This document shows positions 37,071-46,520 of a stretch of 64,000 bases of DNA, in pieces. A model generated the notes under the pieces. It ran no database searches, was not told the DNA's origin, and saw nothing but the letters and a program-made list of their open reading frames with translations. The stretch is from Enterobacter sp. R4-368 (GTDB lineage: Bacteria > Pseudomonadota > Gammaproteobacteria > Enterobacterales > Enterobacteriaceae), in contig NC_021500.1 in assembly GCF_000410515.1 (NCBI RefSeq), forward strand, positions 124,001 to 188,000. The letters run 5' to 3'. The position numbers were made by a program, and so were the translations under genes. Each line of letters begins with the position of its first letter. Position 1 is the stretch's first letter.

Positions 37071-37789
37071 GAACGTTCACTCCTGCTCACGGGATGAGGA
37101 TAAATCGGCACACGTTTGAGCCACAGCCGCAGCGCCTGCCAGTAAATAGCCAACACGGTTTTTAGCGTCATCAACGGAATACGCAGCAGTAAAGACGCCA
37201 GTGTGGCGCGGGTTAACGGTTCCCGGCTCAGCATGAGCGTGGCGTCGAACACTTTTGATTGCTGATGATTTTCGATATGCATGTGCAGCGTTTTGCCGGG
37301 GCTGTTGAAGCGCCAGTGATAGACCATCTCCATCGGGTTAAAGGGGGAGACGTGAAACGCTTTTTCCAGCGGGCGCGGCGTCTGGCCTTCAACGGCGTAG
37401 TAATGACGCTCGTTCCAGGGCGTGTTGCGCACCTCTGCCAGCACCCAGCGCAGGCTACCCGCGCTGTCGTAGCAGTAGTAAAAATTGACCGGGTTAAAGT
37501 GAAAGCCGAAATAGCGCAACTGGGTCAGCAGCATCACGCGGCCGTCCGGGCGCTCGGCGGTCAGCTTTTCCACTTGATCGAGCGCGCGCGCTTTAAGCGG
37601 CGTGCCCAGCGGATAGTCCGCATCATGGAATGAGGCCGCAGCAAAGCGATTACGGCGAATGCCGACCGAAGGCAGCGCATCAAGCTCGTCCAGATCAATC
37701 CAGGCCATAAATACGCTATAGCGAAAATGGTGCGCTTTCGGCTGCAGCCGACGATGGCGCAACACGCCCTGATACAGGCAGCTATTCAT
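37067..37789 (-). CDS. DUF1365 protein
   Basis: 240 residues from ATG 37789 ([20 protein letters not shown]); the open frame continues much further upstream but that part overlaps the FAD gene. The family pattern is [20 protein letters not shown] and [19 protein letters not shown]1365 proteins always travel with an NAD(P)/FAD amine-oxidase-like enzyme and a CFA-like methylase. The reaction is not established. It overlaps the FAD gene by 8 bp and the CFA-like gene by 4 bp. Confidence 0.88.
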   Translation of the reverse strand: MNSCLYQGVLRHRRLQPKAHHFRYSVFMAWIDLDELDALPSVGIRRNRFAAASFHDADYPLGTPLKARALDQVEKLTAERPDGRVMLLTQLRYFGFHFNPVNFYYCYDSAGSLRWVLAEVRNTPWNERHYYAVEGQTPRPLEKAFHVSPFNPMEMVYHWRFNSPGKTLHMHIENHQQSKVFDATLMLSREPLTRATLASLLLRIPLMTLKTVLAIYWQALRLWLKRVPIYPHPVSRSERS

Positions 37790-39050
37790 CGGCGCGCCCC
37801 TCGCTGGTGGCGATGCCGTGGACGACATCGAGCGCGCTGCGCACGCCATCTTCATGAAATCCGTTGTACCAGTAAGCGCCGCAGTACCAGCTCCGGTGCT
37901 GGCCGTTGATCTCATGACGCCGCGCCTGGGCGCGCCAGCTTGCCGGGTTAAACAGCGGATGTTCATAGACAAAGCGCTGCCAGACGTAGCGATCATCGAT
38001 AGGCTTATCCGGGTTCAGCGTGACGCAGAATAGCGGGCTTCCCGCTGGCAGCCCCTGGAGAATGTTCATGTTGTAAGTCACACAGGCGCTGGCATGATCC
38101 TGCTCGCTCAGGCGATAGTTCCAGCTTGCCCATGCGCGCTGGCGTACCGGCAGCAAGCGGGAATCGCTATGCAAAACGACCGCGTTGCGCTGCCAGCCGA
38201 TATTGCCTAACACTTCACGTTCGGCCGGGGTTGGGGCATCAAGCATCGCCAGCGCCTGCGCGGAGTGGCAGGCGAAAATCACCTGGTCGAAAGTCTGCGT
38301 GGTTGTGGCAAGCTCAATATCGACGCGGTTGTCATGGCGAATCACTTTTTGCACTGGCGCGTTAAGCTGCAGGCTCAGGCGATCGCCCAGTTGTGAGAGC
38401 ATCGCACGGATGTACTCCCGCGAGCCGCCGGGCACCACATACCACTGCGGGCGATGGGTGATATCCAAAAGACCGTGATGGTCAAAAAAGCGCAAAAAGA
38501 GCGGCAACGGGAAGCGGCGCATCTCCTGCAAGGAGGATGACCAGATGGCGGCACCCATCGGCAAAATGTAGTGACGGGCGAAGAAATCGCTAAAGTGGTG
38601 GCGCTCAAGGAAGGTTTGCAGTGTGGCATTCTCATCCATGTTGTCTTGTAACGCCGCTTTCGCCAGCCGGTTAAAGCGCACAATTGCTTTCAGTAACGCC
38701 CAGAATGCAGGGTTGAAAAGATTACGCCGCTGAGCGAATAGCGAGGTGAGCGTATGCCCGTTGTACTCAAGACCGCTGTGCGGGTTATGCACCGAGAAGC
38801 TCATCTGCGTTTTTTGCCCACGGATGCCAAGCTCGCTGAGCAGACCCATAAAGCGCGGGTAGGTGCGATCGTTGTAGACGATAAAACCGGTATCAATGGC
38901 GTAAGTACCCTGCGGCGTGGTGATATCGACCGTGGCGGTATGCCCGCCAGCGGTGGGCTGTGCTTCAAACAGCGTCACCTGATGGTGTCCCGCCAGCCGC
39001 CAGGCGCAGGTCAACCCGGCAATGCCGCTGCCGATAATGGCAATCTTCAT
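37782..39050 (-). CDS. FAD-dependent oxidoreductase (amine oxidase/desaturase-like)
   Basis: A 422-residue protein. The dinucleotide motif at the N-terminus is [20 protein letters not shown] (GxGxxG), followed by the flavin-binding [17 protein letters not shown] late segment, [20 protein letters not shown], closes the FAD site. This is the NAD(P)-binding amine-oxidase superfamily, which includes carotenoid and fatty-acid desaturases. In this gene neighbourhood it is a candidate desaturase of acyl chains, acting before or after methylation by the CFA-like enzyme. ATGA overlap with the SDR gene. Confidence 0.88.
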   Translation of the reverse strand: MKIAIIGSGIAGLTCAWRLAGHHQVTLFEAQPTAGGHTATVDITTPQGTYAIDTGFIVYNDRTYPRFMGLLSELGIRGQKTQMSFSVHNPHSGLEYNGHTLTSLFAQRRNLFNPAFWALLKAIVRFNRLAKAALQDNMDENATLQTFLERHHFSDFFARHYILPMGAAIWSSSLQEMRRFPLPLFLRFFDHHGLLDITHRPQWYVVPGGSREYIRAMLSQLGDRLSLQLNAPVQKVIRHDNRVDIELATTTQTFDQVIFACHSAQALAMLDAPTPAEREVLGNIGWQRNAVVLHSDSRLLPVRQRAWASWNYRLSEQDHASACVTYNMNILQGLPAGSPLFCVTLNPDKPIDDRYVWQRFVYEHPLFNPASWRAQARRHEINGQHRSWYCGAYWYNGFHEDGVRSALDVVHGIATSEGRADE

Positions 39051-39766
39051 GAACGCACCATCCTGCGCAACAGCGCATGCTGAAGAAAAGAGGGCAGCCC
39101 GGCCAGCAGACGCAGGATCAGGCTAAAACCGGTCGGGAAGGCGATGTGGTTTTTGCCTTTCGCCAGACCACGACGGATAGCGTTTACCGCCTCATCAACG
39201 CTTACCTGGCCTGGCATGGCAAAATCGTTTTTACGCGTCAGCGGCGTATCCACAAAACCGGGTGAAACGACCGTGACGGCAATACCTTTAGGTTCCCAGT
39301 CCAGCCGCAGGCTGTTGGCAAACCAGCTCAGCGCGGCTTTCGACGCGCCATACGCCTCGGCGCGTGGAAACGGCAGCCAGTGCGCCATCGAACTGACCAG
39401 CACCACGCGGTTTCCCGCCACAAGCTGCGGTTGCAGCGCGGCAATGCAATTGACCGGCCCGAGAAAATTGGTCGTGACCACCCGTTCAACCAGCTCTGCA
39501 TCCACCACGCCGCGATCGAGATACTCGCAGGTACCTGCGCAAAGGATGGTGAGATCGGCGCAGCAATCGGCCAGCGCATGGCGGCAGGCTTCGCGATCGG
39601 TCATATCAAACAGGCGAACTGTGATGTTCGGGCTGGATTGCCGGAGTGCTTCCAGCCGCACCGGGTCACGCCCGCAGGCGATAACGTGGTAGCCATCGCG
39701 GGCCCAGGATCTCGCCAGCCCCTCGCCGATACCGGAGCTGGCGCCGGTGATGAGGACAGTCATCAT
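39047..39766 (-). CDS. Short-chain dehydrogenase/reductase
   Basis: 239 residues from ATG 39766 (MMTVLITGASSGIGEGLARS). The cofactor motif is TGASSGIG, the NAG-equivalent is LCAGTCEY, and the catalytic Ser and YxxxK are in VLVSSMAHW and AEAYGASKAAL. It is a classical NAD(P)-dependent SDR. It overlaps the SnoaL gene by 4 bp and the FAD gene by 4 bp. Its substrate is presumably an oxidised lipid or pathway intermediate; this is inferred from the operon. Confidence 0.9.
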   Translation of the reverse strand: MMTVLITGASSGIGEGLARSWARDGYHVIACGRDPVRLEALRQSSPNITVRLFDMTDREACRHALADCCADLTILCAGTCEYLDRGVVDAELVERVVTTNFLGPVNCIAALQPQLVAGNRVVLVSSMAHWLPFPRAEAYGASKAALSWFANSLRLDWEPKGIAVTVVSPGFVDTPLTRKNDFAMPGQVSVDEAVNAIRRGLAKGKNHIAFPTGFSLILRLLAGLPSFLQHALLRRMVRS

Positions 39767-40197
39767 GCGCGCACACTCCGTTTCACACCGCGAACCGCCC
39801 AACCCAGCAGCGGCAGATGTTGGTAGATCATCTCGCCGGCATCGTAGTAATCGCGCTGCCGCACTATCTTTTCGCCCCGCACATCCACCACTGAACAGCC
39901 CGGCAGTGTGAGGTGTTTCCCGCCGGCAATGCGCGGATGCGACCAGTGCATGGTCCAGCTTGTGGCAAAACGCGCATCGTCGTGAAGTGGTGAGTCGATG
40001 GAAAAATGGCAGTGGTTAACACTGGCGAGAAGGTGGCTGAAATAGCGCTCAATAGCCGGTAACCCCAGGTGTTCGCCAAACGGATCGATAAGCAGCGCAT
40101 CCGGGTGATAGAGCGCGGATAGCGCAGAGACGGGCTGGCTATCCAGCCGGGCGTAGTACTCAACAAACCGATCGATGACGCGGGACAGTGTGCTCAT
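39763..40197 (-). CDS. SnoaL/NTF2-like protein
   Basis: 144 residues from ATG 40197 (MSTLSRVIDRFVEYYARLDS), with GGTGAG before it. It has the NTF2-like cone fold pattern: early helix, YHPDALLIDPFGEHLG, then strands including TSWTMHWSHPRI and RQRDYYDAGEMIYQ. Such proteins are small enzymes or ligand-binding pockets. It is the first structural gene of the nine-gene operon and is conserved at this place in related Vibrio and Pseudomonas clusters. Confidence 0.83.
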   Translation of the reverse strand: MSTLSRVIDRFVEYYARLDSQPVSALSALYHPDALLIDPFGEHLGLPAIERYFSHLLASVNHCHFSIDSPLHDDARFATSWTMHWSHPRIAGGKHLTLPGCSVVDVRGEKIVRQRDYYDAGEMIYQHLPLLGWAVRGVKRSVRA

Positions 40198-40403
40198 GAC
40201 TCTCACCAGGGCGTTGAACAACGTAACGGAACTGCATAATTCAAACTTACACAATTAAAATTATTTGTCCAAGTTTTGATGAAAATATTTTTTATTTAGT
40301 AGAGAATTCAATTGGTTGTTTGCAGTGTTTTTTTGCGAAAAAATGAGGGTGATACGCAACGGTAACCGTTGCGCTTGATGCAAAGGCCTGCGCAGGGAAG
40401 GGA
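40198..40403 (-). promoter_or_regulatory. Operon promoter region with inverted repeat, downstream of the MerR gene
   Basis: 206 bp, AT-rich in the middle. On the minus strand TTGGAC, 17 bases and TAAGTT form a possible promoter, about 50 bp before the SnoaL start. It overlaps an AT-rich region with imperfect ACACAAT/ATTTGT symmetry, a possible MerR-type operator. A perfect 8-bp inverted repeat CGCAACGG/CCGTTGCG lies at 40355-40373, just after the MerR stop codon, and has no T-run. The region therefore probably separates regulator and operon transcription. Confidence 0.4.
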
Positions 40404-41132
40404 TTAGAGTGAGATGACGTCGAGGGAGCGAACGCGTGGTTGCCAGAGTTCGATCTGTTTTTTACGGGCGGCGGTGAGTTTGCCGGAAGTGACCAGCAAC
40501 CACTTTCGTTCCGGCAGGATCTCCGGCGCTAAGGTTGCAGGCGGCACGGGAAGCACGTCAATACGGTGGCCCTGGCCGGTGCGTTTGAGCGCTTCAAGCC
40601 AGATTTCACACGGATCGGCAAGGTGCCATCCGGTGATGAGATAGTTATCGCCCGGCGCTTTTCTGTCTCCTTCAAGGCAAAAGGAGGTGTAAGAAATGAT
40701 GATGCCATCGAGGATTTCGCGCAGGGTCATCATCGCCGGGATATTGGCCGACACTTTACTGCGCAGCGGTCGCAGCACTTCGGTTACCAGTTCCGGGCGC
40801 GGATATTCACGTCCTGAATCATAAATAAGCTGGCGCAGGGATTCGATTTTTCCCTCTTTCAGGCGCTGGAGCATGTTTTCCTGCAGCGTCAGCCAGTTGT
40901 TAGTGCGACGCGCGCCGGGGCGCTCCAGCAAGGGTTTCACCTGGCTGACAGGGACGCCTTTTTTCACCCAATCGAGAATTTTTAGCGCCTGCTGCACATC
41001 GTCATCGCTGTAGAGCCGGTGACCGCCATCGGTGCGCATCGGTTTGAGCAGGCCGTAGCGACGCTGCCAGGCACGCAGCGTGGTCGCGGTGATCCCGCAA
41101 AGTTGCGCAAATTCGCCGATGGAGTAAGACAT
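40404..41132 (-). CDS. MerR-family regulator of the MlrA/BluR (YcgE) type
   Basis: A 242-residue protein, the same length as MlrA and BluR. The winged helix is YSIGEFAQLCGITATTLRAW followed by QRRYGLLKPMRTDGGHRLYS. The C-terminal domain has the cobalamin-binding-like fold but no DxHxxG cobalamin motif, as in MlrA/BluR and unlike the light sensor LitR/CarH. In E. coli BluR is released by a BLUF blue-light protein, and LitR-type relatives control equivalent lipid clusters. It is upstream of the nine-gene operon on the same strand and divergent from blc, so it probably represses both. Confidence 0.85.
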   Translation of the reverse strand: MSYSIGEFAQLCGITATTLRAWQRRYGLLKPMRTDGGHRLYSDDDVQQALKILDWVKKGVPVSQVKPLLERPGARRTNNWLTLQENMLQRLKEGKIESLRQLIYDSGREYPRPELVTEVLRPLRSKVSANIPAMMTLREILDGIIISYTSFCLEGDRKAPGDNYLITGWHLADPCEIWLEALKRTGQGHRIDVLPVPPATLAPEILPERKWLLVTSGKLTAARKKQIELWQPRVRSLDVISL

Positions 41133-41210
41133 AAGGTAAACCCGATAATAAAGAATGCTCTCAATATACTACGAATATTTATGGGTTGAATGAAGTGTGG
41201 GCCGTTTGCA

Positions 41211-41220
41211 CTACACTTTA
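41211..41220 (+). promoter_or_regulatory. Sigma-S type -10 element of blc
   Basis: CTACACTTTA matches the RpoS extended -10 consensus (C)CTAYRCTTAA at 9 of 10 positions and lies about 35 bp before the blc start codon. E. coli blc is known to be RpoS-dependent. The element is in the 118-bp gap between blc and the divergent MerR gene. Confidence 0.55.
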
Positions 41221-41250
41221 CTGCCAACCGCGAAGATGAAAGGAGTTCTC

Positions 41251-41775
41251 ATGAAGTTATGGCCAGTGGTGACGGGTGTGTCTATCGCCTTGACACTTGT
41301 CGCCTGTAAATCTCCGACGCCGCCAGAAGGGGTGCAGCCGATCACCGGGTTTGACGCCAGCCGTTATCTGGGGAAATGGTATGAAATCGCGCGTCTGGAA
41401 AATCGTTTTGAGCGCGGGCTTCAACAGGTAACCGCCACTTATGGCAAGCGCAGCGACGGTGGGATCAGCGTCCTTAACCGTGGTTTTGATCCGCAAAAGC
41501 AGAAGTGGAGCGAGAGCGAAGGGAAGGCTTATTTCACCGGCGAGCCGACCACCGCGGCGCTGAAAGTATCGTTCTTTGGCCCGTTTTACGGCGGTTATAA
41601 CGTGATCAAACTCGATGACAATTACCAGTACGCGCTGGTGAGCGGCCCGAACCGCGACTATTTGTGGATCCTCTCCCGCACGCCGACGCTTCCTGAAACG
41701 GTAAAACAGGATTATCTGAATACCGCGCGAAGCCTCGGGTTCCGGGTTGACCAACTGGTATGGGTTAAACAGTAA
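41251..41775 (+). CDS. blc: Outer membrane lipocalin Blc
   Basis: 174 residues from ATG 41251, with AAAGGAG before it. The lipoprotein signal ends in LVAC (Cys20). The lipocalin motif is FDASRYLGKWYEIARLENRF, followed by GKAYFTGEPTTAALKVSFFG and DYLWILSRTP, close to E. coli Blc in order and length. Blc binds lysophospholipids in the outer membrane. Its place next to a phospholipid-modifying operon and a shared regulator suggests that it helps to store or move modified or damaged lipids. Confidence 0.93.
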   Translation: MKLWPVVTGVSIALTLVACKSPTPPEGVQPITGFDASRYLGKWYEIARLENRFERGLQQVTATYGKRSDGGISVLNRGFDPQKQKWSESEGKAYFTGEPTTAALKVSFFGPFYGGYNVIKLDDNYQYALVSGPNRDYLWILSRTPTLPETVKQDYLNTARSLGFRVDQLVWVKQ

Positions 41776-42073
41776 CGCAGCGCCGGGATCGCCTCATGTC
41801 CGCGATAACGCTGCGACACCCTGGGGAAGGGGCAGCAACAAAGGCCAGTTCCCCTTTGCGCCGGGCGCGAACAACACGCAATGTCGCGCCGGCAGGGGGA
41901 AATACCGCGCACCCGTAGGGGTTTTAGTGCTCAGTCTGTTAGCTTAGCCGTTCTTCCGTCAGGCACAAAACAGGCAGCTTGTGTTGCGCAGGACGAACGA
42001 ATTCCGCGCACAATCTGTTTCAGCGACAAGAGGTGATACCGTTAACGCTGAGATGCCAGCCAGAATTTTGCCT

Positions 42074-42358
42074 TCAAAATGAATATTTTTCCGATAAGAA
42101 TCTCATGATTGCCGCGACATTTTTTAAGTTATAGCTAACCAGACTGTTCTTCTCATAAGCCAGCTTCAATATGTCGTAGTCATCAACCAGCTGGCCGATG
42201 TCTAATTTAGCTGGCTCACGATGAGGATCGTAGAGGGATGCGGAGGGAACATTCCAGTAATAATCGGCATCCAGCGCAATGCTATCTATTCCCCGCTGCT
42301 TCATTTCAATAAAAATTTTGCTGATGATTTCTTCAAGTAAATGGAGATCGATTTGCAT
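42074..42358 (-). CDS. Small acidic protein, unknown
   Basis: A 94-residue soluble protein with an amphipathic N-terminal helix (MQIDLHLLEEIISKIFIEMK) and a segment LDADYYWNVPSASLYDPHRE rich in aromatic residues. It resembles small immunity or adaptor proteins in composition, but I recognise no family. It begins 9 bp after the LysR gene stop, on the same strand, and is probably co-transcribed with it. Confidence 0.6.
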   Translation of the reverse strand: MQIDLHLLEEIISKIFIEMKQRGIDSIALDADYYWNVPSASLYDPHREPAKLDIGQLVDDYDILKLAYEKNSLVSYNLKNVAAIMRFLSEKYSF

Positions 42359-42367
42359 ACTACGTCC

Positions 42368-43261
42368 TTACTCGTCAGTGGCTGCAGCGGCCGAGATCCA
42401 GTCGCGAAAACGGCGGCTTATCTTCTGCAACAACGCGGATTCCTCATACACCAGATAGTAGGCTATCGGCGAATGAAGCGAGATTTTCAGCGGGTTAATT
42501 AGCAGGCCACTTCTTAGCTCTTCGCGTACAAGAGCACGGCGAACAAGCGCGATGCCTCTGCCTGCAATTGCCGCTTCAATCACGCCATTGGAGTCGATGA
42601 AAATGGGGCCGGTGTCACTCTTCACATCGTCAATACCCAGCGTATGAAACCATAAGGCCCAGTCCAGCCGGTGCTCATCGTGCAGCAGCGGATATTTTGC
42701 CACATCCCGCGGCCCTGAGAGTTCGCTTTCTGCCGCGAGTAATCGGGGGCTACAGACCGGGAGAAGATTGTCGTTTACCAGAACCTCAGACGTCAGTCCC
42801 GGATAGTTACCCGCACCGTGTCGGATAGCGAAATCAATCCCTTCGGAAAGTAAATCAACCTGCCTGTTGGTGGTGCTGATTTGCACTTCCACACCCGGAT
42901 TGGCTTTTTCAAAGGCTGGCAGGCGCGGCAGCAACCATTGAATGGCAAAACCACTGGTGCAACTGACCGTCACTTTGTTTGCCTTTCCCTCATTCATTAA
43001 GCGTTGCGTTGCTTCTGCTATCTGGCCGAACGCGGGTCTGATCGCCCGCATATAGATGCGCCCCTCGGTTGTCAGTTCCAGACGGCGAGGGCTGCGGATG
43101 AACAGCCTGGTGCTGGTGAAGTTTTCCAGTTTTGCGATTTGCTGGCTGACAGCGCTGGATGTCACACATAACTCTTCCGCAGCCGCTTTGATACTCATCA
43201 GCCTCGCGGCCGACTCAAAACACATAAGTGCATGTAAAGGGGGCATTTTCATTAACGACAC
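42368..43261 (-). CDS. LysR-family transcriptional regulator, GcvA-like
   Basis: A 297-residue protein. Its N-terminal helix-turn-helix includes SIKAAAEELCVTSSAVSQQI, and a substrate-binding domain follows (TVSCTSGFAIQWLLPRLPAF). It is divergent from the EamA exporter with 110 bp between start codons, the standard arrangement for a LysR protein controlling its neighbour. Confidence 0.87.
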   Translation of the reverse strand: MSLMKMPPLHALMCFESAARLMSIKAAAEELCVTSSAVSQQIAKLENFTSTRLFIRSPRRLELTTEGRIYMRAIRPAFGQIAEATQRLMNEGKANKVTVSCTSGFAIQWLLPRLPAFEKANPGVEVQISTTNRQVDLLSEGIDFAIRHGAGNYPGLTSEVLVNDNLLPVCSPRLLAAESELSGPRDVAKYPLLHDEHRLDWALWFHTLGIDDVKSDTGPIFIDSNGVIEAAIAGRGIALVRRALVREELRSGLLINPLKISLHSPIAYYLVYEESALLQKISRRFRDWISAAAATDE

Positions 43262-43371
43262 TGTCTCATGGGTTAGAAAATCTTAAGTATAAACAAAAAT
43301 CTTGTTTGTCAGTCTGTCTGGCATGTTTCACAGTTTCGCCGTGAATTCCCCGTAAACGAAAAGGAACGGTT

Positions 43372-44262
43372 ATGCGTGTTGCTGATTATCTTCGGTTAGT
43401 GTTGCTTGCCGCTATCTGGGGCGCGAGTTTTCTCTTTATGCGCATAGCGGTACCGCAGTTCGGTGCGATTAATACGGCATTTTTGCGGGTATTTTTTGGT
43501 TTTATCGGACTTGCGGTCATTTTATTACTGTTTAAATCTTCGTTTGATTTTAAAGATAAGTTCAAATCCTCATTTATCCTCGGTGTTATTAATTCTGGGT
43601 TGCCTTTTCTGATGTATTGTCTGGCGGCCCAATGGCTGCCTGCCGGGTATTCGGCCATTTTGAATGCAACCACCCCGTTGATGGGGGCGCTGGTGGGTTT
43701 TTCCTTTTTTGCCGAGAAACTCACCCTCAAAAAATGGGGTGGCGTGCTGCTGGGGCTTATCGGCATCATCGTGATTACCACCATCGGTGAAGCGCAATCA
43801 GCGGATAAACAAATCATCGGTGTTATTGCCTGTCTTATCGCGACCAGTTGTTATGGGATCGCCGGCTTTCTGACGCGCAGTTGGATTTCAAACAAAGGGG
43901 GACTCGATCCGAAAATAGTCGCTTTCGGTAGTCAGACAGGCGCAACGGTTTTTTTGCTGCCTTTTTTCATCTGCAGCACCCGGTTCGGGCCAACGATTAA
44001 CTGGCTGCAGCAAGAGGCCTGGGTGAGCGTCATTGCAGTCGGGGTTTTCTGCACGGCATGGGCTTACATCCTCTATTTTCGACTGATTGCCGATATCGGG
44101 CCGTTACGTTCATTAACCGTGACATTTTTAATTCCGCCGTTTGGCGTGCTATGGGGATATCTGGTACTGAGCGAAACCATTAACAGCGGTTTCATTATGG
44201 GGGCGCTTATTATCGGTGTGGCGGTCTGGATGGTGGTGAGTCCTGAAAAAGCGTTCAGGTGA
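43372..44262 (+). CDS. EamA/DMT-family membrane transporter
   Basis: A 296-residue protein with ten predicted membrane segments in two halves. The opening is LRLVLLAAIWGASFLFMRIA, and the first half ends with the EamA segment PLMGALVGFSFFAEKLTLKK. It has AAAGGAACGG before the ATG. It is probably an inner-membrane exporter of an amino acid or other metabolite, controlled by the divergent LysR protein. The substrate is unknown. Confidence 0.87.
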   Translation: MRVADYLRLVLLAAIWGASFLFMRIAVPQFGAINTAFLRVFFGFIGLAVILLLFKSSFDFKDKFKSSFILGVINSGLPFLMYCLAAQWLPAGYSAILNATTPLMGALVGFSFFAEKLTLKKWGGVLLGLIGIIVITTIGEAQSADKQIIGVIACLIATSCYGIAGFLTRSWISNKGGLDPKIVAFGSQTGATVFLLPFFICSTRFGPTINWLQQEAWVSVIAVGVFCTAWAYILYFRLIADIGPLRSLTVTFLIPPFGVLWGYLVLSETINSGFIMGALIIGVAVWMVVSPEKAFR

Positions 44263-45114
44263 GGTAACGGCTTTTAGAGAGGCAATCAGATCTCATGTGA
44301 TTGCATCGCCATGGGTTTAACAGGCACAGCAGAGCCATTTTGATGACTCTGCTGTGCCGATCACACGCCCTGGAGGGCAGCAGGAGTCGTCGTGCTGACG
44401 GCCACGACAACGCCGTTACAGAAAGTTGTTCCGTTACTGAAGCGTGAAGAATTAAAGAAAAAAATCTACCGAACGAGAGATGAATCCCGCAGCGATATTT
44501 CGATAACAACGGACTGTTTTATATCAGTAAGCGTCAGCATGGTTAGCGCAATCCCATGCCACCGGCGGAGTATGAAAAACACTATTATCAGCGGCCCGGA
44601 AGTGTCGGGAATATCCGTGGCGATTGATTAGCGGAAAAGTGTCCAGAAAATCATTCCGTTTACCGGGTTTATCGCCGTTGATATGCACTATTAACCGGGC
44701 GTCGCGCAATATAATTATTTTGTGCAGACGAAGGGTAGGGCAGATGTTGCAGACGCGGAAAATATCACATCTGGTATAACCTTCCTTTATATCTGTCGGG
44801 GGACATACGCAAAGGTTAATAATATATTTAATGAGGCAATGCTTGCCTGATAATGAGCTATCCGATGGGTGAGGATTTGCATTTAATAACATCTGAATAA
44901 TGTTTTTTCAGGTAATAGCTTGATGAAAGCGATTTTATTACTGGCTATAAAATAACAATGCGGAAGGCTCCGTAATTTGCCCTGGTTTATTTGCCCTGGT
45001 TTATTTGCCGTATTGAGTAAAAAAGGTGAGCAGGCCTATATTTTTGTTGTTCTTTCTTATTTCAAGGGGAACAGCATATTTGCTCGTAGATAATTTTATT
45101 GCAAGGAGGCCAGT
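44263..45114. other. Intergenic region with a strong hairpin and a short tandem repeat
   Basis: 852 bp with no supported gene, though several short frames occur. A perfect 12-bp inverted repeat GGCACAGCAGAG/CTCTGCTGTGCC (44323-44334 and 44347-44358, 12-base loop) lies 60 bp after the EamA stop codon and lacks a T-run. At about 44975-45008 a 13-bp unit TTGCCCTGGTTTA is repeated in tandem. The region becomes AT-rich towards the protealysin gene, whose promoter must lie here. Confidence 0.5.
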
Positions 45115-46182
45115 ATGTCCTCATACAGCCTAAATAAAGCCAAGGAGAAAAATATGTCCGCATATTACCCACACAGTCTTATTCCTCCCCATATTTTACG
45201 TCGCATTATCGACAATGGCTCTGAGGCGCAGCAACACTTTGCGCGTCGAACTTTAGTCCATGTGCAAAACTTGATGGATATCGGCCTTAAAGGAATCTCT
45301 AAGCCTCTGGCCACCTACCCTGGCGAATTGATGCGTAATATTTACGATGCGCATCATCAGTCGACGGTAAATGGCACGCTGGTACGTTATGAAGGCCAAC
45401 CTTCCAATGGCGATATCGCTGCGGACGAGGCCTATGAGTACCTCGGCGTGACGCATGATTTCTTCTGGCGAGTCTGGCGACGCAATTCTCTTGATAACCA
45501 GGGGATGGCCCTGAATGGCATCGTGCATTTCGGTGAATCATATATGAATGCGTTCTGGGATGGGCAGGAGATGGTTTTTGGTGATGGCGACGGTGTTATT
45601 TTTAATCGTTTCACGATTGCCATCGATGTCATCGCGCATGAACTCGGTCATGGCGTCACCGGCAGTGAGGCCGGGTTGATCTATTATGCGCAGTCAGGCG
45701 CACTGAATGAATCTTTATCAGATGTTTTCGGCTCGCTGGTGAAGCAATACTACTACCAGCAAACCGCCGACCAGGCTGATTGGTTGATTGGCGAAGGATT
45801 ACTGGGTGAAAGAATTAATGGCCGTGCGCTGCGCTCCATGTCTGCGCCGGGCACCGCCTACAACGATCCGATGTTAGGTGCCGACCCGCAGCCCGCCCAT
45901 ATGAACGATTATGTCCGAACCCGCGATGACAATGGCGGTGTGCATTTAAATTCCGGTATCCCAAATCGCGCCTTTTACCTGGCATCTGTCGCTGTCGGCG
46001 GTTATGCATGGGAAAAAACCGGTTACGCCTGGTACGACACGGTTTGTGACAAGTCACTGACTCCGGACGCAGATTTCGCCACCTTCGCCAGATTGACTAT
46101 CTATCACGGTGGAAAACGTTCCGGCAAAGCGGTTGCCAACGCCATCGAGCAGGCCTGGAGAGAAGTTGGAGTGTTATGGTGA
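45115..46182 (+). CDS. Protealysin-type M4 metalloprotease
   Basis: 355 residues from ATG 45115, or 342 from ATG 45154; the second agrees with the ~341 residues of Serratia protealysin. Both starts have an excellent AAGGAG. There is no signal peptide. The short propeptide has the PP-containing motif HSLIPPHILRRII of the family in place of the long thermolysin FTP/PepSY propeptide. Zinc site: IAHELGHGVTGSEAG (HELGH), then GALNESLSDVFGS with the third ligand Glu. The C-terminal active-site His is in GGVHLNSGIPNRAF. Protealysins cleave actin and help bacteria invade eukaryotic cells. The gene overlaps the inhibitor gene by 7 bp. Confidence 0.93.
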   Translation: MSSYSLNKAKEKNMSAYYPHSLIPPHILRRIIDNGSEAQQHFARRTLVHVQNLMDIGLKGISKPLATYPGELMRNIYDAHHQSTVNGTLVRYEGQPSNGDIAADEAYEYLGVTHDFFWRVWRRNSLDNQGMALNGIVHFGESYMNAFWDGQEMVFGDGDGVIFNRFTIAIDVIAHELGHGVTGSEAGLIYYAQSGALNESLSDVFGSLVKQYYYQQTADQADWLIGEGLLGERINGRALRSMSAPGTAYNDPMLGADPQPAHMNDYVRTRDDNGGVHLNSGIPNRAFYLASVAVGGYAWEKTGYAWYDTVCDKSLTPDADFATFARLTIYHGGKRSGKAVANAIEQAWREVGVLW

Positions 46183-46520
46183 GCACGCCTGAACTCACCG
46201 ATGATGTGGTGATTGAACTGGCCCGTGAAGGCGGGCTGGTTTATATGCCGAAACTCATCAGAAAGCAGTGCATTGAAATAGCGCAGTTGAATACAGAGCA
46301 GCGCCAGCGCCTTGACACTATTCTTCGCCAGGCATTACCGCTCGGGCAGCGGCCTGGCCTGGCAAATTCTCCAGGCGAGGGTGACCAGCGTTTCTACCGC
46401 CTCCAGATTACTTGGACGGCCCGGCAAAAAGAGATGCAATTGTTGATCCCGGAAAACCAGGCGCCGGAATCCCTGCAAAGGTTGTGCAGAGAAGGTAAGA
46501 CCTCTATCTGCAAACCTTAA
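46176..46520 (+). CDS. Emfourin-type protealysin inhibitor
   Basis: A 114-residue protein directly downstream of and overlapping the protealysin gene. The pattern VVIELAREGGLVYMPKLIRK, then GEGDQRFYRLQIT, is that of emfourin, the protein inhibitor encoded in the same position in Serratia proteamaculans. It has no signal peptide and would keep the protease inactive inside the cell until it is released. The two genes share one transcript. Confidence 0.82.
   Translation: MVSTPELTDDVVIELAREGGLVYMPKLIRKQCIEIAQLNTEQRQRLDTILRQALPLGQRPGLANSPGEGDQRFYRLQITWTARQKEMQLLIPENQAPESLQRLCREGKTSICKP

Noticed and set aside
44975..45008. Tandem repeat that might be the start of a CRISPR array
   Set aside because: Only two 13-bp units without spacers and no cas genes anywhere in the window.
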